In this document: piece after piece, positions 41,383 through 51,002 of the stretch
Layout: the number at the start of each line of letters is the position of its first letter
How positions within the stretch are numbered: position 1 is the first letter of the stretch
Source: [Clostridium] aminophilum DSM 10710
Lineage (GTDB): Bacteria > Bacillota > Clostridia > Lachnospirales > Lachnospiraceae
Direction of reading: 5' to 3'
Length of the DNA: 64,000 bases
NCBI RefSeq assembly: GCF_000711825.1
Contig: NZ_JONJ01000003.1
Location: 62,001-126,000, forward strand
Program-made: the position numbers and the translations under genes
The notes under the pieces: generated by a model
Told to the model about the DNA's origin: nothing
Seen by the model: only the letters and a program-made list of their open reading frames with translations
Databases searched by the model: none

Positions 41383-42522
41383 ATGTTTTATACAGTGAGA
41401 GGATTGTTAAAAGACCGGGGCATCCGGCTGGAAGACACGGCCTACCGAAACTGCAATGAGCAAATGTTGGATTTCAGGATTGCTTCGGGGGATTTCTACG
41501 AGATTCCGGATGTAAGTGACGGTATCCTGCGTTTTAAGAATGCGGCGGATCTGCTCTGTTACAACATGCTTTGCGAACAGCTTCCGCCTTTGAAACGTAT
41601 TGTTTTCCGGCATAAAGAAATGTTTCCGTATTACGGGGAGAATCTTGTTAAGATCTGTGAAGGCCTGAAAAACGAACCGGAATCCGTCTGCGTGGAAGGC
41701 GGTCCGTGTCTTTTTGGAGAACATGAAGTTACCGCTGTTATTGAGCTGAATGATGGATCGTCCTATTTTTTTGATTATTCCACAGGGAAGAAATATCATG
41801 ATCAGGAGAATGGGGCGTATGCTCAAACCGATCTGGATCTGGCGGGATTCATGGAGCAGAACGGGGAAAATATCAAAGATATTGTCTTCCACAATCATAA
41901 GACCGGCCTGACCTATCAGGAATATCTTCATGTCTTTTTCCCGTTTGCGGTTGCCAATGCATTACAGGCAGCACTGGTGATGACTTTACCGGATATGTCT
42001 TACCGCAAATATCTGGAATACTGTCTGCGTTATCTCAGGAAAGACCTCAGGGAAAAGACGGTAAAGGGATTTGAAGAGATCCTCTATCATATAAGTGATA
42101 TGTATCTTGAACTGATCGATGAGCTCAGGAAGGTTCTTGCGGTAAAAGGATTCGCCCTGGTTCATGGCCGCGATCAGAAAATGCTGGATCTTTTCTATGA
42201 AAAAAGAGCACCTTTTATTGAAAAAAACAAGGTTTTGCGTTCTTTGACTTCCAATATGGCAAAACTGGAGTCCATCAAGGATTATATTTCCATGCCGGCT
42301 CTCCCATATTATGTATTCGGATCAAAATACATTATCGAAGTCAACAGTATGGATGAGACGGATTCCTACCGCAAATGCCGTAAATTCCACAAGAAAGATA
42401 CCGTGATGGGGTGTATCCTGTTTCCGGAGCTGCTGAGTGAGGACGGAATCAATACGCTTTACTGTACGACTCCGGAATACAAGGATTACGGCAAGTTTAA
42501 ATCTGAACTGGAGGAATTATGA
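41383..42522 (+). CDS. Unrecognised 379-residue protein, first gene of the sensory cassette
   Basis: 379 residues; ATG at 41383, with only a weak ribosome site (TTGGGATAG). No signal peptide and no clear membrane helix; a mixed alpha/beta composition. Visible stretches include ITVIELNDGSSYFFDYSTG-like beta-rich segments (around residues 115-130), DIVFHNHKTGLTYQEYLHVFFPF, and a long helical region from ~195 to 300. I do not recognise the family. The last 4 nt overlap the next gene (ATGA), so it is translationally coupled to the propeller-Cache-MFS protein. It may be a cytoplasmic partner or output of that sensor. Base composition is lower in GC than the leuS side. Confidence 0.7.
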   Translation: MFYTVRGLLKDRGIRLEDTAYRNCNEQMLDFRIASGDFYEIPDVSDGILRFKNAADLLCYNMLCEQLPPLKRIVFRHKEMFPYYGENLVKICEGLKNEPESVCVEGGPCLFGEHEVTAVIELNDGSSYFFDYSTGKKYHDQENGAYAQTDLDLAGFMEQNGENIKDIVFHNHKTGLTYQEYLHVFFPFAVANALQAALVMTLPDMSYRKYLEYCLRYLRKDLREKTVKGFEEILYHISDMYLELIDELRKVLAVKGFALVHGRDQKMLDLFYEKRAPFIEKNKVLRSLTSNMAKLESIKDYISMPALPYYVFGSKYIIEVNSMDETDSYRKCRKFHKKDTVMGCILFPELLSEDGINTLYCTTPEYKDYGKFKSELEEL

Positions 42523-45440
42523 AGGATTATCTTTTTTCCCATAAAACCAGAAAGGCCGATATCCTTCTTATGTTTGTGGTCGGCCTTCTTTTGATGATCT
42601 GTCTGCATTTCAGGGTTCCGATAGCGGAGGTTTTTTCCAAAACCAAGGAGATATCGCTGGGATATATCACCAGAGAATATAAGGGTCTTTATTATGTTAT
42701 CGATAACGGTCATTCAAGAATCATGTGTTTTGATTCGGATGGAAAAGAGCGTTACTCGATCGTAGATCCAAGCGATAACGGATCGAGCATTTTGTATATC
42801 GATGACTGTTTGATAACGGATGAGAATCTGTATCTTTCCGTCTCGGAATGGGATGGCATGCTGCTGGCCAGAGAACTGGTCATGAAGTATGATCTGGATG
42901 GCAATTATATCGAAAATGTCACCCAGAACATCTACGACGGCTATCAAAACAACAAACACTCCTTCTATGGTCTGACGGAAGATCAGGGAGCGCTTATGTT
43001 TGGCGAATGCATGGCCGATTCGGTCCTGATTCACCGCATTAAGGACGGAATGGATGAGGAAAAACGGATCCCTTATCCGGATGCCTTTGATTCGGTAAGC
43101 GATCTTGTCATTGAGCGTGATGCGGTCTTCATCATGGACAAGAACGGTCAGATCAATCGTTTTGAAAAAAATACGCCGGAGCTGATCTATACGACAGATG
43201 GGGAAAATGAAGAAAATCGTATTCCGTTCTGCATGGATGTCAAAAACGGTGAGGTATATTTTACAGACATCAGAAATCTGGAAGCGGTCAGGATCGATGG
43301 CGAAGATCAGAAGACCATAGTGATGATCGAAGGTACCGATTCGCAGACGGTCACGGTATGTTCAGAGAATGATGATCTTTTGGTGACCAATTCCGATGGT
43401 ATCCGGCGCATTGGAGAAAACGAGGCCCAATTCACGGAGATCCGAAAATCGGACGCCGATCTGGTAAGACAGTATGTATTTTTAGGCTGTTCGGTGTTGC
43501 TGTTTCTTGCCGGCATCCTGTTTGTTCTTCGACTGTTCATGGATGTTTCCGGCCTCAGATTTAATACCGCTAAGAGCGCTCCTTTTACGATTGTGATCGT
43601 CGGAGCGGTGATTTTAGCGGTACTCAGTACGACCCTGCTCAATGCGTTTCGTGATTCTTATATGGATAAGATCAGAGAACAGCTGAGAGCCACAGCGCTG
43701 ATTGTTTCGGAGAGTATTGATGAAGCCGATGTGAGCAATATCAAAAAGGCATCTGATTTCAATTCCGAATCGTATCTCAACCTGATTGACCGGATGGAAA
43801 GCGCTTTCCCGATGAACGTTGATTTCTACAGGACGGCTTACTGCAATATTCTGAAGCTGTCTGAGGACAGACAAACCGGTTACGGCATTGCCTATCTGGA
43901 TCAGTCCATCGGTGTATATTTTCCACTCGATGAAGTCGAATATGATGAGGTGAGAGAGGTCTATGACACCGGCAATGCGGTCTGGAACGATGCCGTTGCC
44001 GATGTCACCGGTACTTACCTGTCTGTAAAGGTGCCGGTCTACTCATCCGATCGGAATGTCATCGGGGCGGTAGCGGTTGGCGCCGATACCTATGTGGTAT
44101 CGGATATGATCCAGCAGATGCAAAAAGATGTACTGTTTTCGATAGTCATCATCCTTCTGCTGCTGTGGGTAATGACCAGTGAGGGGCTTTCGTTCTTTTA
44201 TCTGATCAGCCGCTATCGTGAAAAGAAGATAAAAAAGATCGGGAATGCTGTGGTTCCGGTCCATCTGATCAGACTGCTGATCGTTCTGGTGTTTACGGCT
44301 TTCAATATGGTGTCGTCCTTCCTGCCGGTTTACATTTTAAAAAGATGTGAATTGTTTGCGGGGAGTTATGCCGGTCTGATCGCGTCGCTGCCTTTGACGG
44401 TCAATATCTTTGTTATGGGGATCATGTCACTGGTATCCGCAAAACTTGTCAGACGTTTTGGCATAAAGAAAATCTTTATGTTTGCCTGCCTGTTCGCTAT
44501 GGCCGGAAATCTGACCATGCTGATACCGAACTATTTTACAATGGTATTGGGTCTGTTGCTGGATGGTATCGGTGTAGGTCTGATCTCCAACTCGATCTAC
44601 ATCATGCTGACTTACCTGAATGATAAGCAGGTTCGGAATGAATGTCTGAACAATTACAATTCCGCCAGCCTTTCCGGTATCAACATGGGTATGCTTTTCG
44701 GTGGTATTATAGCTACGACGCTCGCACAGAAATATGTCTTTGTCTTTGTGGCAATGACCTGGCTGTCGCTGTTCTTCTTCGCCGGATTCCTGGCAGGTAA
44801 ACTGCAGGATATCATAGCGAGCGATGAGAATGCTGAGTTTACTGCGGACGCCAGACAGAACGTTTCAGGGTTTATCTTTCATAAGACGATCCTGTCGTTC
44901 TTTGTGCTGATCCAGAATCCGTATATCATCTTCAACAGCTTTGTGTTCTACTTTGTTCCGGTTTTTGCGGAAAGCATAGGATATAATGAAACGGTCATCT
45001 CTGTACTGCTGGTATTGTACTCGGAAGTAGCGGTACTGTTAGGTTCCCGCGTATGGGACAAGACGGAAAAGGCGTTTGGAGATTACGCGATCTATCTGGC
45101 GATCGGACTCAATGTTGTTGCGTTTGCGATCTTTGCGGCGCAGCCGGAACTTATCGGTATCATCATTGCACTGATCGTAATGGGCATCAGCGCTTCCTTC
45201 GGAAAGCCGACGCATCAGTCATTCTTCCTGCGGCAGAAACCAACGGTTGAATTCGGTCAGGACAATGCGATCGGTGTCTATAACTTTACCGAGAATATCG
45301 GTGAATCACTCGGCCCCGTCATCTTCTCAAGACTTCTGGGTGCCGGAGGTGTCACAAACATGTCTTTCCTGGCATGCATAAGCGGTCTGGGATTATTGCA
45401 CTACATCATAAACAGAAAGGAGCTGGGCCATGGAAAATAA
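42519..45440 (+). CDS. Propeller-Cache-MFS fusion membrane protein
   Basis: 973 residues. Domain order as read: TM helix (~15-35); an outer region of repeated beta strands (~40-315; YYVIDNGHSRIMCFDSDGK, VFIMDKNGQINRFEKN, VYFTDIRNLEAVRIDG) resembling an NHL/SMP-type propeller; two TM helices (~325-378). Next is a Cache-like sensor (~380-530; MDKIREQLRATALIVSESID, TYLSVKVPVYSSDRNVIGAVAVGAD). A TM helix follows, then a 12-helix MFS carrier (~585-965; LVSAKLVRRFGIKKIFMFA and GFLAGKLQD loops). Sensor domains fused to an MFS carrier are rare, and such architecture suggests that transport or the MFS core is signal-gated. It overlaps the genes on both sides, so the three probably form one functional unit. 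Confidence 0.82.
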   Translation: MKDYLFSHKTRKADILLMFVVGLLLMICLHFRVPIAEVFSKTKEISLGYITREYKGLYYVIDNGHSRIMCFDSDGKERYSIVDPSDNGSSILYIDDCLITDENLYLSVSEWDGMLLARELVMKYDLDGNYIENVTQNIYDGYQNNKHSFYGLTEDQGALMFGECMADSVLIHRIKDGMDEEKRIPYPDAFDSVSDLVIERDAVFIMDKNGQINRFEKNTPELIYTTDGENEENRIPFCMDVKNGEVYFTDIRNLEAVRIDGEDQKTIVMIEGTDSQTVTVCSENDDLLVTNSDGIRRIGENEAQFTEIRKSDADLVRQYVFLGCSVLLFLAGILFVLRLFMDVSGLRFNTAKSAPFTIVIVGAVILAVLSTTLLNAFRDSYMDKIREQLRATALIVSESIDEADVSNIKKASDFNSESYLNLIDRMESAFPMNVDFYRTAYCNILKLSEDRQTGYGIAYLDQSIGVYFPLDEVEYDEVREVYDTGNAVWNDAVADVTGTYLSVKVPVYSSDRNVIGAVAVGADTYVVSDMIQQMQKDVLFSIVIILLLLWVMTSEGLSFFYLISRYREKKIKKIGNAVVPVHLIRLLIVLVFTAFNMVSSFLPVYILKRCELFAGSYAGLIASLPLTVNIFVMGIMSLVSAKLVRRFGIKKIFMFACLFAMAGNLTMLIPNYFTMVLGLLLDGIGVGLISNSIYIMLTYLNDKQVRNECLNNYNSASLSGINMGMLFGGIIATTLAQKYVFVFVAMTWLSLFFFAGFLAGKLQDIIASDENAEFTADARQNVSGFIFHKTILSFFVLIQNPYIIFNSFVFYFVPVFAESIGYNETVISVLLVLYSEVAVLLGSRVWDKTEKAFGDYAIYLAIGLNVVAFAIFAAQPELIGIIIALIVMGISASFGKPTHQSFFLRQKPTVEFGQDNAIGVYNFTENIGESLGPVIFSRLLGAGGVTNMSFLACISGLGLLHYIINRKELGHGK

Positions 45441-47088
45441 GAAGAAATCCATAAACAGAGCGTTGTATACCGGTACGACGGTACTGGTCCTGGTTATCAG
45501 CCTTTTGATGGGGGCGTTCGGTTTCTGGTCTTATGTGGATACGGTCTTTCAAAAAGACCAGGCTTATCTGCGCGATATACTGAAGCTCACCCAAAAATAT
45601 ATCGACGGTGATGACCTGGAAAAATGCATCGAAACGAAACAGAAGAGCGAAAAATACGAATATGCTCAGAGTTTCCTTGACCAGGTTAAGGAGAACTATG
45701 ATGATATCGAATACATCTATATCATTAAACCGCTGAATGCCAATGATTCCGACAACATTATGGATGTCATGGCCGGGATTACCGCGGAAGAAAAGGAAAC
45801 AGATTATGATTTCTATTCCGTCGAACTGGGTAAACTGAACAAAGATGGTTATTCGGCAACCGTTGCCGGACAATATCTTAATGGTATGGACGCGAAAGAC
45901 ATTACGTATTTCGCCAACCACACCGAGTTCGGCTATGATTATACCGGCATGTTGCCGATCCGAAATTCGCAGGGAAAAGCGGTTGCCCTGCTGGCAATCG
46001 ATATATCCATGAATGAAATCACAAAAGTCCTGATGACTTATGCAGTGGCAACGCTGGTTATGATGATTCTGATTGCTATGCTGGCCGTTTATTTTGTCAA
46101 CCGGTGGCTGAAGAATCGCGTCATTGATCCGGTGCTCAGACTCGAAAAAGTATCGGAAGCATTTGTGGAAAGCAGCCGCAGAGCGGAAATGCCGGAAGAG
46201 CTGGTCATCAACGACCCGGACATTCATACAGGGGATGAGATTGAATCGCTTTCCGTCGCGATATCGGACATGTTTGTCGGAATGAAGAACTATATGAGTT
46301 CCCTGTTAACGGTTACCAGGGAAAAGGAGAGGATTGGCGCCGAACTGGACGTTGCAAACAACATCCAGGCGTCCATGCTGCCAAGGATATTCCCGGCATT
46401 CCCGGATCACAACGAATTCGATATCTATGCGACAATGGATCCGGCCAAGGAAGTGGGCGGTGATTTCTATGACTACTTTATGCTGGATGATCATACCATC
46501 GGCCTGGTCATGGCCGACGTTTCCGGCAAGGGTGTACCGGCTGCATTGTTCATGGTTATTTCCAAGACACTGATCAAGAACCGGTGTCAGGATTCCCGTT
46601 CTCCGGCTGAAGTTCTGAGCTATGTCAATGATCAGCTCAGCGAAGGGAATGACAGTGATATGTTTGTCACGGTATGGCTGGCTATCCTGGATATCAATAC
46701 CGGAAAAGGCCTGGCTGCCAATGCCGGACATGAGCATCCGGCGATCCGGAGAAAAGGCGGCAAGTATGAACTGGATATCTATCGTCATTCTCCTGCCGTG
46801 GCAACGATGGAAGGTATGCGTTTCCGAGAGCATCCGTTTGAACTTAATCCGGGTGATTCTCTCTTCGTCTACACAGACGGTGTGCCGGAGGCAAATGATG
46901 AGGCCGGAAAATTCTACGGCACTGACCGCATGATCGAATGTCTCAATGCGGATCCGGATGCTGACGTTCAGAAACTACTGATCGAAGTAAGAGAAGATAT
47001 CAGAAAGTTCGCCGGAGAGGCGGAACAGTTCGATGATATCACCATGCTGGTCTTTGATTTCTGGGGACCGGATGGAAAACAGAAGTGA
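45430..47088 (+). CDS. Membrane-bound SpoIIE/RsbU-type serine phosphatase
   Basis: 552 residues; ATG at 45430 overlaps the previous gene by 11 nt (AAGGAGCTGGGCC is the ribosome site). Layout: TM helix (~12-35), extracytoplasmic Cache-like domain (~36-190), TM helix (~198-220), HAMP-like linker (~222-300). The PP2C-type SpoIIE domain (~305-550) follows: ANNIQASMLPRIFPAFP, DPAKEVGGDFYDYF with metal Asp residues, GLVMADVSGKGVPAALFM, LAANAGHEHPAI, FVYTDGVPEAND and EQFDDITMLVF. Such phosphatases dephosphorylate anti-anti-sigma factors, but no STAS or anti-sigma gene is in the cassette. The target may be elsewhere. Confidence 0.93.
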   Translation: MENKKKSINRALYTGTTVLVLVISLLMGAFGFWSYVDTVFQKDQAYLRDILKLTQKYIDGDDLEKCIETKQKSEKYEYAQSFLDQVKENYDDIEYIYIIKPLNANDSDNIMDVMAGITAEEKETDYDFYSVELGKLNKDGYSATVAGQYLNGMDAKDITYFANHTEFGYDYTGMLPIRNSQGKAVALLAIDISMNEITKVLMTYAVATLVMMILIAMLAVYFVNRWLKNRVIDPVLRLEKVSEAFVESSRRAEMPEELVINDPDIHTGDEIESLSVAISDMFVGMKNYMSSLLTVTREKERIGAELDVANNIQASMLPRIFPAFPDHNEFDIYATMDPAKEVGGDFYDYFMLDDHTIGLVMADVSGKGVPAALFMVISKTLIKNRCQDSRSPAEVLSYVNDQLSEGNDSDMFVTVWLAILDINTGKGLAANAGHEHPAIRRKGGKYELDIYRHSPAVATMEGMRFREHPFELNPGDSLFVYTDGVPEANDEAGKFYGTDRMIECLNADPDADVQKLLIEVREDIRKFAGEAEQFDDITMLVFDFWGPDGKQK

Positions 47089-47091
47089 TAA

Positions 47092-47138
47092 GACTGCAAG
47101 CCCTCACTGCCTTTTGACGGTGGGGGCTTGCGGTCTTT
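47092..47138 (+). terminator. Terminator after the sensory cassette
   Basis: A 16-bp stem GACTGCAAGCCCTCAC with GTGGGGGCTTGCGGTC (one wobble and one mismatch), followed by a short TTT. The remaining 47139-47332 stretch holds no recognised feature. Confidence 0.72.
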
Positions 47139-47332
47139 CCGCAATGCCGGGATGAGGCTTTACCATTCTGTCCGCAAAACAGATGCGAATCATGGGGGCA
47201 AAGAACCTTGACGGCGATTCATGCGTCAGTGTAAAATGAAGTTTACTATGTATAAGTGTGCAAAAACCACAGAAAACTCTTCTCGGGTCTCACGACGCAG
47301 GGGCATCCGGGGGAAGCATACGGGCATAAAAT

Positions 47333-48244
47333 GTGAATGAGAAAGGCGAATGGAACGTGAAGATTCTGGGAAAAAATCTTAAACAGATCCTTCCCGGCCT
47401 TGCTGCGGCCGGTGCCGCGGCAGGGGCGGCTTTTTATGCGCGTTCGGAATATGAGAAGAACCATTTTGTGACCGGAACCTATGTGATTCGATCGGAGAAG
47501 ATCCGGGAGAAGGACCGGAAATTTATTTTTCTGACAGACCTTCACGAAAAACGATTCGGCATTGACAATGCGCCGCTTATCCGGGCGATCCGCCGGGAGG
47601 CACCGGACGGGATTCTGGTCGGCGGAGATATGGTTGTCTGCAGAAGAAGCGACGGCGGAAAACCGGTCTGTGAGGCGACGCTTTCTCTTCTGCGGAGACT
47701 GTCGGAGGATTTTCCAGTGTGGTATTCCTACGGAAACCATGAAGACCGGATCGGAGAATCGGAGCCGTTTTTTTCACAGCTCCGTGAGGCAGGCGTCCGG
47801 ATTCTGGACGATGAGAGCGTGGATATCGGAAGCGATCTCCGGATTACCGGATGTCGCGTCGATGAGAAATATTACCGTCATGTTCTGACGATGCCGGAGA
47901 TTGCGGCAGACGCCATTGAACGGCATATCGGGCCTTGCCGGTCCCGGGACGGGGAAGAGCGGTTTGAACTTCTGATGCTTCATTCGCCCCTCTTTTTAAA
48001 AGCGGCGGCGAAATGGGGAGCGGATCTTGTTCTGTCCGGGCATTTTCACGGAGGAACGGTTCGGATCCCGGCCATCGGCGGGCTGATGACACCGCAGTAC
48101 CAGTTTTTCTGCCCCTACTGTTCGGGCGGATTTGAGGAAGAAAAAACCAGGATGATTGTGGGCCGGGGACTCGGCACACATTCGGTCAACATTCGAATCA
48201 ATGACATGCCGGAGCTTCTGGTCTTAAAACTTGTGCGGGGATGA
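47333..48244 (+). CDS. Membrane-anchored metallophosphoesterase (YkuE/YaeI-like)
   Basis: 303 residues from the GTG at 47333; a second GTG at 47357, behind AAAGG, is equally plausible. An N-terminal hydrophobic helix (LPGLAAAGAAAGAAF) anchors or exports it. Calcineurin-like motifs: FIFLTDLHEKRFG with the metal Asp/His, GILVGGDMV, WYSYGNHEDR, LMLHSPLFL and LVLSGHFHGGTVRIP. It resembles the group of lipid-A or undecaprenyl-related and other exported phosphoesterases (YkuE, YaeI), but the substrate is unknown. Its stop overlaps scpA by 4 nt, which suggests joint expression. Confidence 0.88.
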   Translation: MNEKGEWNVKILGKNLKQILPGLAAAGAAAGAAFYARSEYEKNHFVTGTYVIRSEKIREKDRKFIFLTDLHEKRFGIDNAPLIRAIRREAPDGILVGGDMVVCRRSDGGKPVCEATLSLLRRLSEDFPVWYSYGNHEDRIGESEPFFSQLREAGVRILDDESVDIGSDLRITGCRVDEKYYRHVLTMPEIAADAIERHIGPCRSRDGEERFELLMLHSPLFLKAAAKWGADLVLSGHFHGGTVRIPAIGGLMTPQYQFFCPYCSGGFEEEKTRMIVGRGLGTHSVNIRINDMPELLVLKLVRG

Positions 48245-49044
48245 CTATGGAGATATCGTATAAGCTCGACAATTTCGAGGGGCCGCTTGACCTCCTTCTG
48301 AAACTGATCGAGAAGAATAAGGTGAGCATTTTCGATATTCCGATCGAGATGATCACCGATCAATATCTGGAATATGTTCGGCAGATGCCGCAGGAGGATC
48401 TGGATCTTCTCAGTGATTTCCTTGTCATGGCGGCGACACTCCTTGCCATCAAGTCGAAGATGCTGCTTCCGGCGGAAAAGAAAGAGGAGGAAGAGGGCGA
48501 TCCGAGAGAAGAGCTTGTCAAACGTCTTCTCGAATACAAGATGTACAAGTACATTTCGCAGGAACTGCGCCTGTATGAGCTGAATTCCGAAGACCGTTTC
48601 TACCGCGCACCGACGGTGCCGAAAAAGGTTCAGCAGTATGAAGCGCCGATCGACCTGGATAAGCTTCTGGCAGGCATCACGACGGAGCGGCTGAAACACG
48701 TATTTCAGATGGTAATGAGAAGACAGCAGCAGTCCATTGACCCGATCCGGAGTAAATTCGGAACAATCCGGAAAGAGCCGGTCAGCCTGGAGGATACAGT
48801 AAAACGGGTGCTGAGATACGCGAGAAAACGGAGAAATTTCAAGTTTAGTCAGGTAATCGCCGAGGATCACGACCGCATTCATGTGGTGGTTTCCTTTCTC
48901 GCGTTGTTGGAACTGATGAAAATCGGAAAGATCCGCCTGGTTCAGGAGAATCTTTTCGATGAGATGGATATCGAGACGATCGAGCCGGAAGGCGAGACGG
49001 ATGATCTGGATCTGGAGGAATTGAGTGACTTTGACGGAGAATGA
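48241..49044 (+). CDS. scpA: Segregation and condensation protein A
   Basis: 267 residues; ATG at 48241 overlapping the preceding stop. ScpA is the kleisin that bridges the SMC heads in the SMC-ScpA-ScpB condensin. The N-terminal signature is YKLDNFEGPLDLLLKLIEKNKVSIFDIPIEMITDQYLEY, followed by LSDFLVMAATLLAIKSKMLLP. The C-terminal winged-helix segment HVVVSFLALLELMKIGKIRLVQENLFDEMDIE is intact. Overlaps scpB by 20 nt. Confidence 0.97.
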   Translation: MTMEISYKLDNFEGPLDLLLKLIEKNKVSIFDIPIEMITDQYLEYVRQMPQEDLDLLSDFLVMAATLLAIKSKMLLPAEKKEEEEGDPREELVKRLLEYKMYKYISQELRLYELNSEDRFYRAPTVPKKVQQYEAPIDLDKLLAGITTERLKHVFQMVMRRQQQSIDPIRSKFGTIRKEPVSLEDTVKRVLRYARKRRNFKFSQVIAEDHDRIHVVVSFLALLELMKIGKIRLVQENLFDEMDIETIEPEGETDDLDLEELSDFDGE

Positions 49045-49804
49045 GAAGAACAAGCGCATCGTGGAAGCTGTGCTGTTTACGATGGGAAAATCGGTGGATC
49101 TCGCTCATCTGGCCGCTGCGATCGAATCAACTCCGAAGGCGGCGGAAAACGCGGTGACGGAGCTTGCGAGGGAATATGATGAGCAGAGTCGGGGAATGCA
49201 GATTATCCGGCTCAACGATTCCTACCAGATGTGCACCAGAGAAGAGTTCTACAATAATCTCATCACAGTGGTGAAGATCCCGAAGAAGCAGAATCTGACG
49301 GATGCCATGCTGGAAACCCTGTCCATTGTGGCATACCGGCAGCCGGTTACCCGACTGGAGATCGAGAAGATCCGCGGCGTCAAATCGGATCACGCGATGA
49401 GCAAACTTCTGGAATACGATCTGATCTATGAGGTCGGCAGGATGGAAGCGCCGGGGCGTCCGATGCTTTTTGCCACGACGGAGGAATTCCTCCGCCGTTT
49501 CGGCGTTTCCGGAAAAGACGAACTTCCGAAGGTGCCGGAAGATAAGACGAAGCTTTTCGCGCAGCAGGCGGCGGAAGAGATTCGGCTGGATGATCCGGAG
49601 ATGATGGCGCGTGTACAGGAGGAAGCAGTCAATCCGGAATTTGATATAACTTCGGATTCGCAGGAGAACCGTCATGACGAAATGCGCGATGAACGGTCAG
49701 AAAATGATGAGATGAGATCAGAGAGCGGAGACGGAGAGCCGGAAGACGGCGATCATCCGGAAGTTTTCGCGACGGAAGGGACAGAAGATGAAAATCAGAA
49801 TTAA
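49025..49804 (+). CDS. scpB: Segregation and condensation protein B
   Basis: 259 residues from the GTG at 49025 (GGAGG 6 nt upstream, inside scpA). ScpB is a winged-helix protein that binds ScpA. Family motifs: [22 protein letters not shown] and [64 protein letters not shown]-terminal ~70-residue acidic tail ([16 protein letters not shown]) extends beyond the usual end and is probably disordered. Its 3' end overlaps dut by 17 nt. Confidence 0.96.
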   Translation: MTLTENEKNKRIVEAVLFTMGKSVDLAHLAAAIESTPKAAENAVTELAREYDEQSRGMQIIRLNDSYQMCTREEFYNNLITVVKIPKKQNLTDAMLETLSIVAYRQPVTRLEIEKIRGVKSDHAMSKLLEYDLIYEVGRMEAPGRPMLFATTEEFLRRFGVSGKDELPKVPEDKTKLFAQQAAEEIRLDDPEMMARVQEEAVNPEFDITSDSQENRHDEMRDERSENDEMRSESGDGEPEDGDHPEVFATEGTEDENQN

Positions 49805-50219
49805 ATATTTTACCGATAAAATTGAGAAACTCTGCTATATTGACGGAAAATCCGACTGGATTGATCTCCGCGCGGCGGAGGATGTCGTGCTGAAGAAGGG
49901 CGAATTCCGCGCAATTCCGCTGGGGATTGCCATGCAGCTGCCGGAGGGATATGAGGCACATGTGGTTCCGAGATCCAGCACGTTCAAGAATTTCGGAATT
50001 ATCCAGACCAATCACATGGGTGTGGTGGATGAGAGCTACTGCGGAGATAACGACCAGTGGTTTATGCCGGTACTTGCGGTGAGAGATACCGAGATCCATA
50101 CCGGCGACCGGATCTGCCAGTTCCGCATCATGGAGCATCAGCCGAAGATTGAATTTGAGGAAATGGACCATCTGGACGGTGAGGACCGGGGCGGACTGGG
50201 AAGCACCGGCAGAAACTGA
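49788..50219 (+). CDS. dut: Deoxyuridine triphosphatase (dUTPase)
   Basis: 143 residues; ATG at 49788 inside the scpB end. It hydrolyses dUTP to dUMP and pyrophosphate, keeping uracil out of DNA. Trimeric dUTPase motifs: [23 protein letters not shown] (motif 2), [20 protein letters not shown] (motif 3 with the catalytic Asp), DRICQFRI (motif 4) and a C-terminal DRGGLGSTG (motif 5). The Asn after [10 protein letters not shown] is a variant also found in other Clostridia. Context with scpAB is unremarkable. Confidence 0.94.
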   Translation: MKIRIKYFTDKIEKLCYIDGKSDWIDLRAAEDVVLKKGEFRAIPLGIAMQLPEGYEAHVVPRSSTFKNFGIIQTNHMGVVDESYCGDNDQWFMPVLAVRDTEIHTGDRICQFRIMEHQPKIEFEEMDHLDGEDRGGLGSTGRN

Positions 50220-50246
50220 GAACAGCATCCGGCATCGGAGGAGACA

Positions 50247-51002
50247 ATGAGAAGACCAAGTGAGAGCCGCAGAAAAAGCGACGGGAACAGAGCACGAATC
50301 ATCGGAAGGATGAAACGGGAAGGAGCAGCTCTTCTGACCGTGGGCATGCTTGCGTGGGGCCTGACCGGATGCGGACCGTCGGGAGAGGCAAAGGAACTCC
50401 GGCTGGCCGGAATTGAGGCGCTGGAGCAGGGAGACTGCGAAGCGGCACTGGAAAAACTGACGTCCGCGCTGGAAAGCGGAAAAGGAGCGGGAAAGGATTT
50501 CCGCATCGATACGATGCAGTATATTGCGGAGGCACAGTACCGGTCCGGAGATTTTAAGGCGGCGGCCGGCACACTGGGCGATCTGGTTTCTCTGGACGGA
50601 GACCGGGCGGAATTCTGGTATCTGAAAGCGGCCGCGGAGGCGAAGGATTCGGACTACGAGCAGGCTCTGACCGATCTGAATACTGCGGGCAAGAAGGACA
50701 AGAAACTCCCGAAACTGACCACACCGGGCGCGGAAGACGCCATTCTGCTCACCGCGAAGGCTCTGGCGGAAGGCGGAGAGGCCGATACGGCGAAGGAACT
50801 TCTGGACCGGTTTGAGGAAAAGGCGGCCAAAGAGACGGCGCGCGATTTCCGGACAACCAGAGGCTTCGTGTATGAGAAGCAGGGTGAGTGGGCGAAGGCA
50901 GCCGAAACACTGGAAGGTGTGCTCAGAGAGTACGGAGAAGACGAGGCGATCCGCAGGGAATATAACTTTGCACTGAGCAGAAAAGAAGAAAGCGAAGGAT
51001 AA
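50247..51002 (+). CDS. TPR-repeat lipoprotein
   Basis: 251 residues; ATG at 50247 after GGAGGAG. It begins with an Arg-rich stretch (RRPSESRRKSDGNRARIIGR), then a hydrophobic segment and a lipobox (LTGC, Cys ~42). An in-frame ATG at 50310 would give a normal short signal peptide but has the ribosome site too close. The mature part contains several TPR-like helix pairs (AGIEALEQGDCEAALEKLTSAL, YIAEAQYRSGDFKAAAGTLGDLV, VYEKQGEWAKAAETLEGVL). TPR lipoproteins act as scaffolds at the cell surface. The stop overlaps the hflX start by 1 nt, so it shares a transcript with hflX. Confidence 0.82.
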   Translation: MRRPSESRRKSDGNRARIIGRMKREGAALLTVGMLAWGLTGCGPSGEAKELRLAGIEALEQGDCEAALEKLTSALESGKGAGKDFRIDTMQYIAEAQYRSGDFKAAAGTLGDLVSLDGDRAEFWYLKAAAEAKDSDYEQALTDLNTAGKKDKKLPKLTTPGAEDAILLTAKALAEGGEADTAKELLDRFEEKAAKETARDFRTTRGFVYEKQGEWAKAAETLEGVLREYGEDEAIRREYNFALSRKEESEG

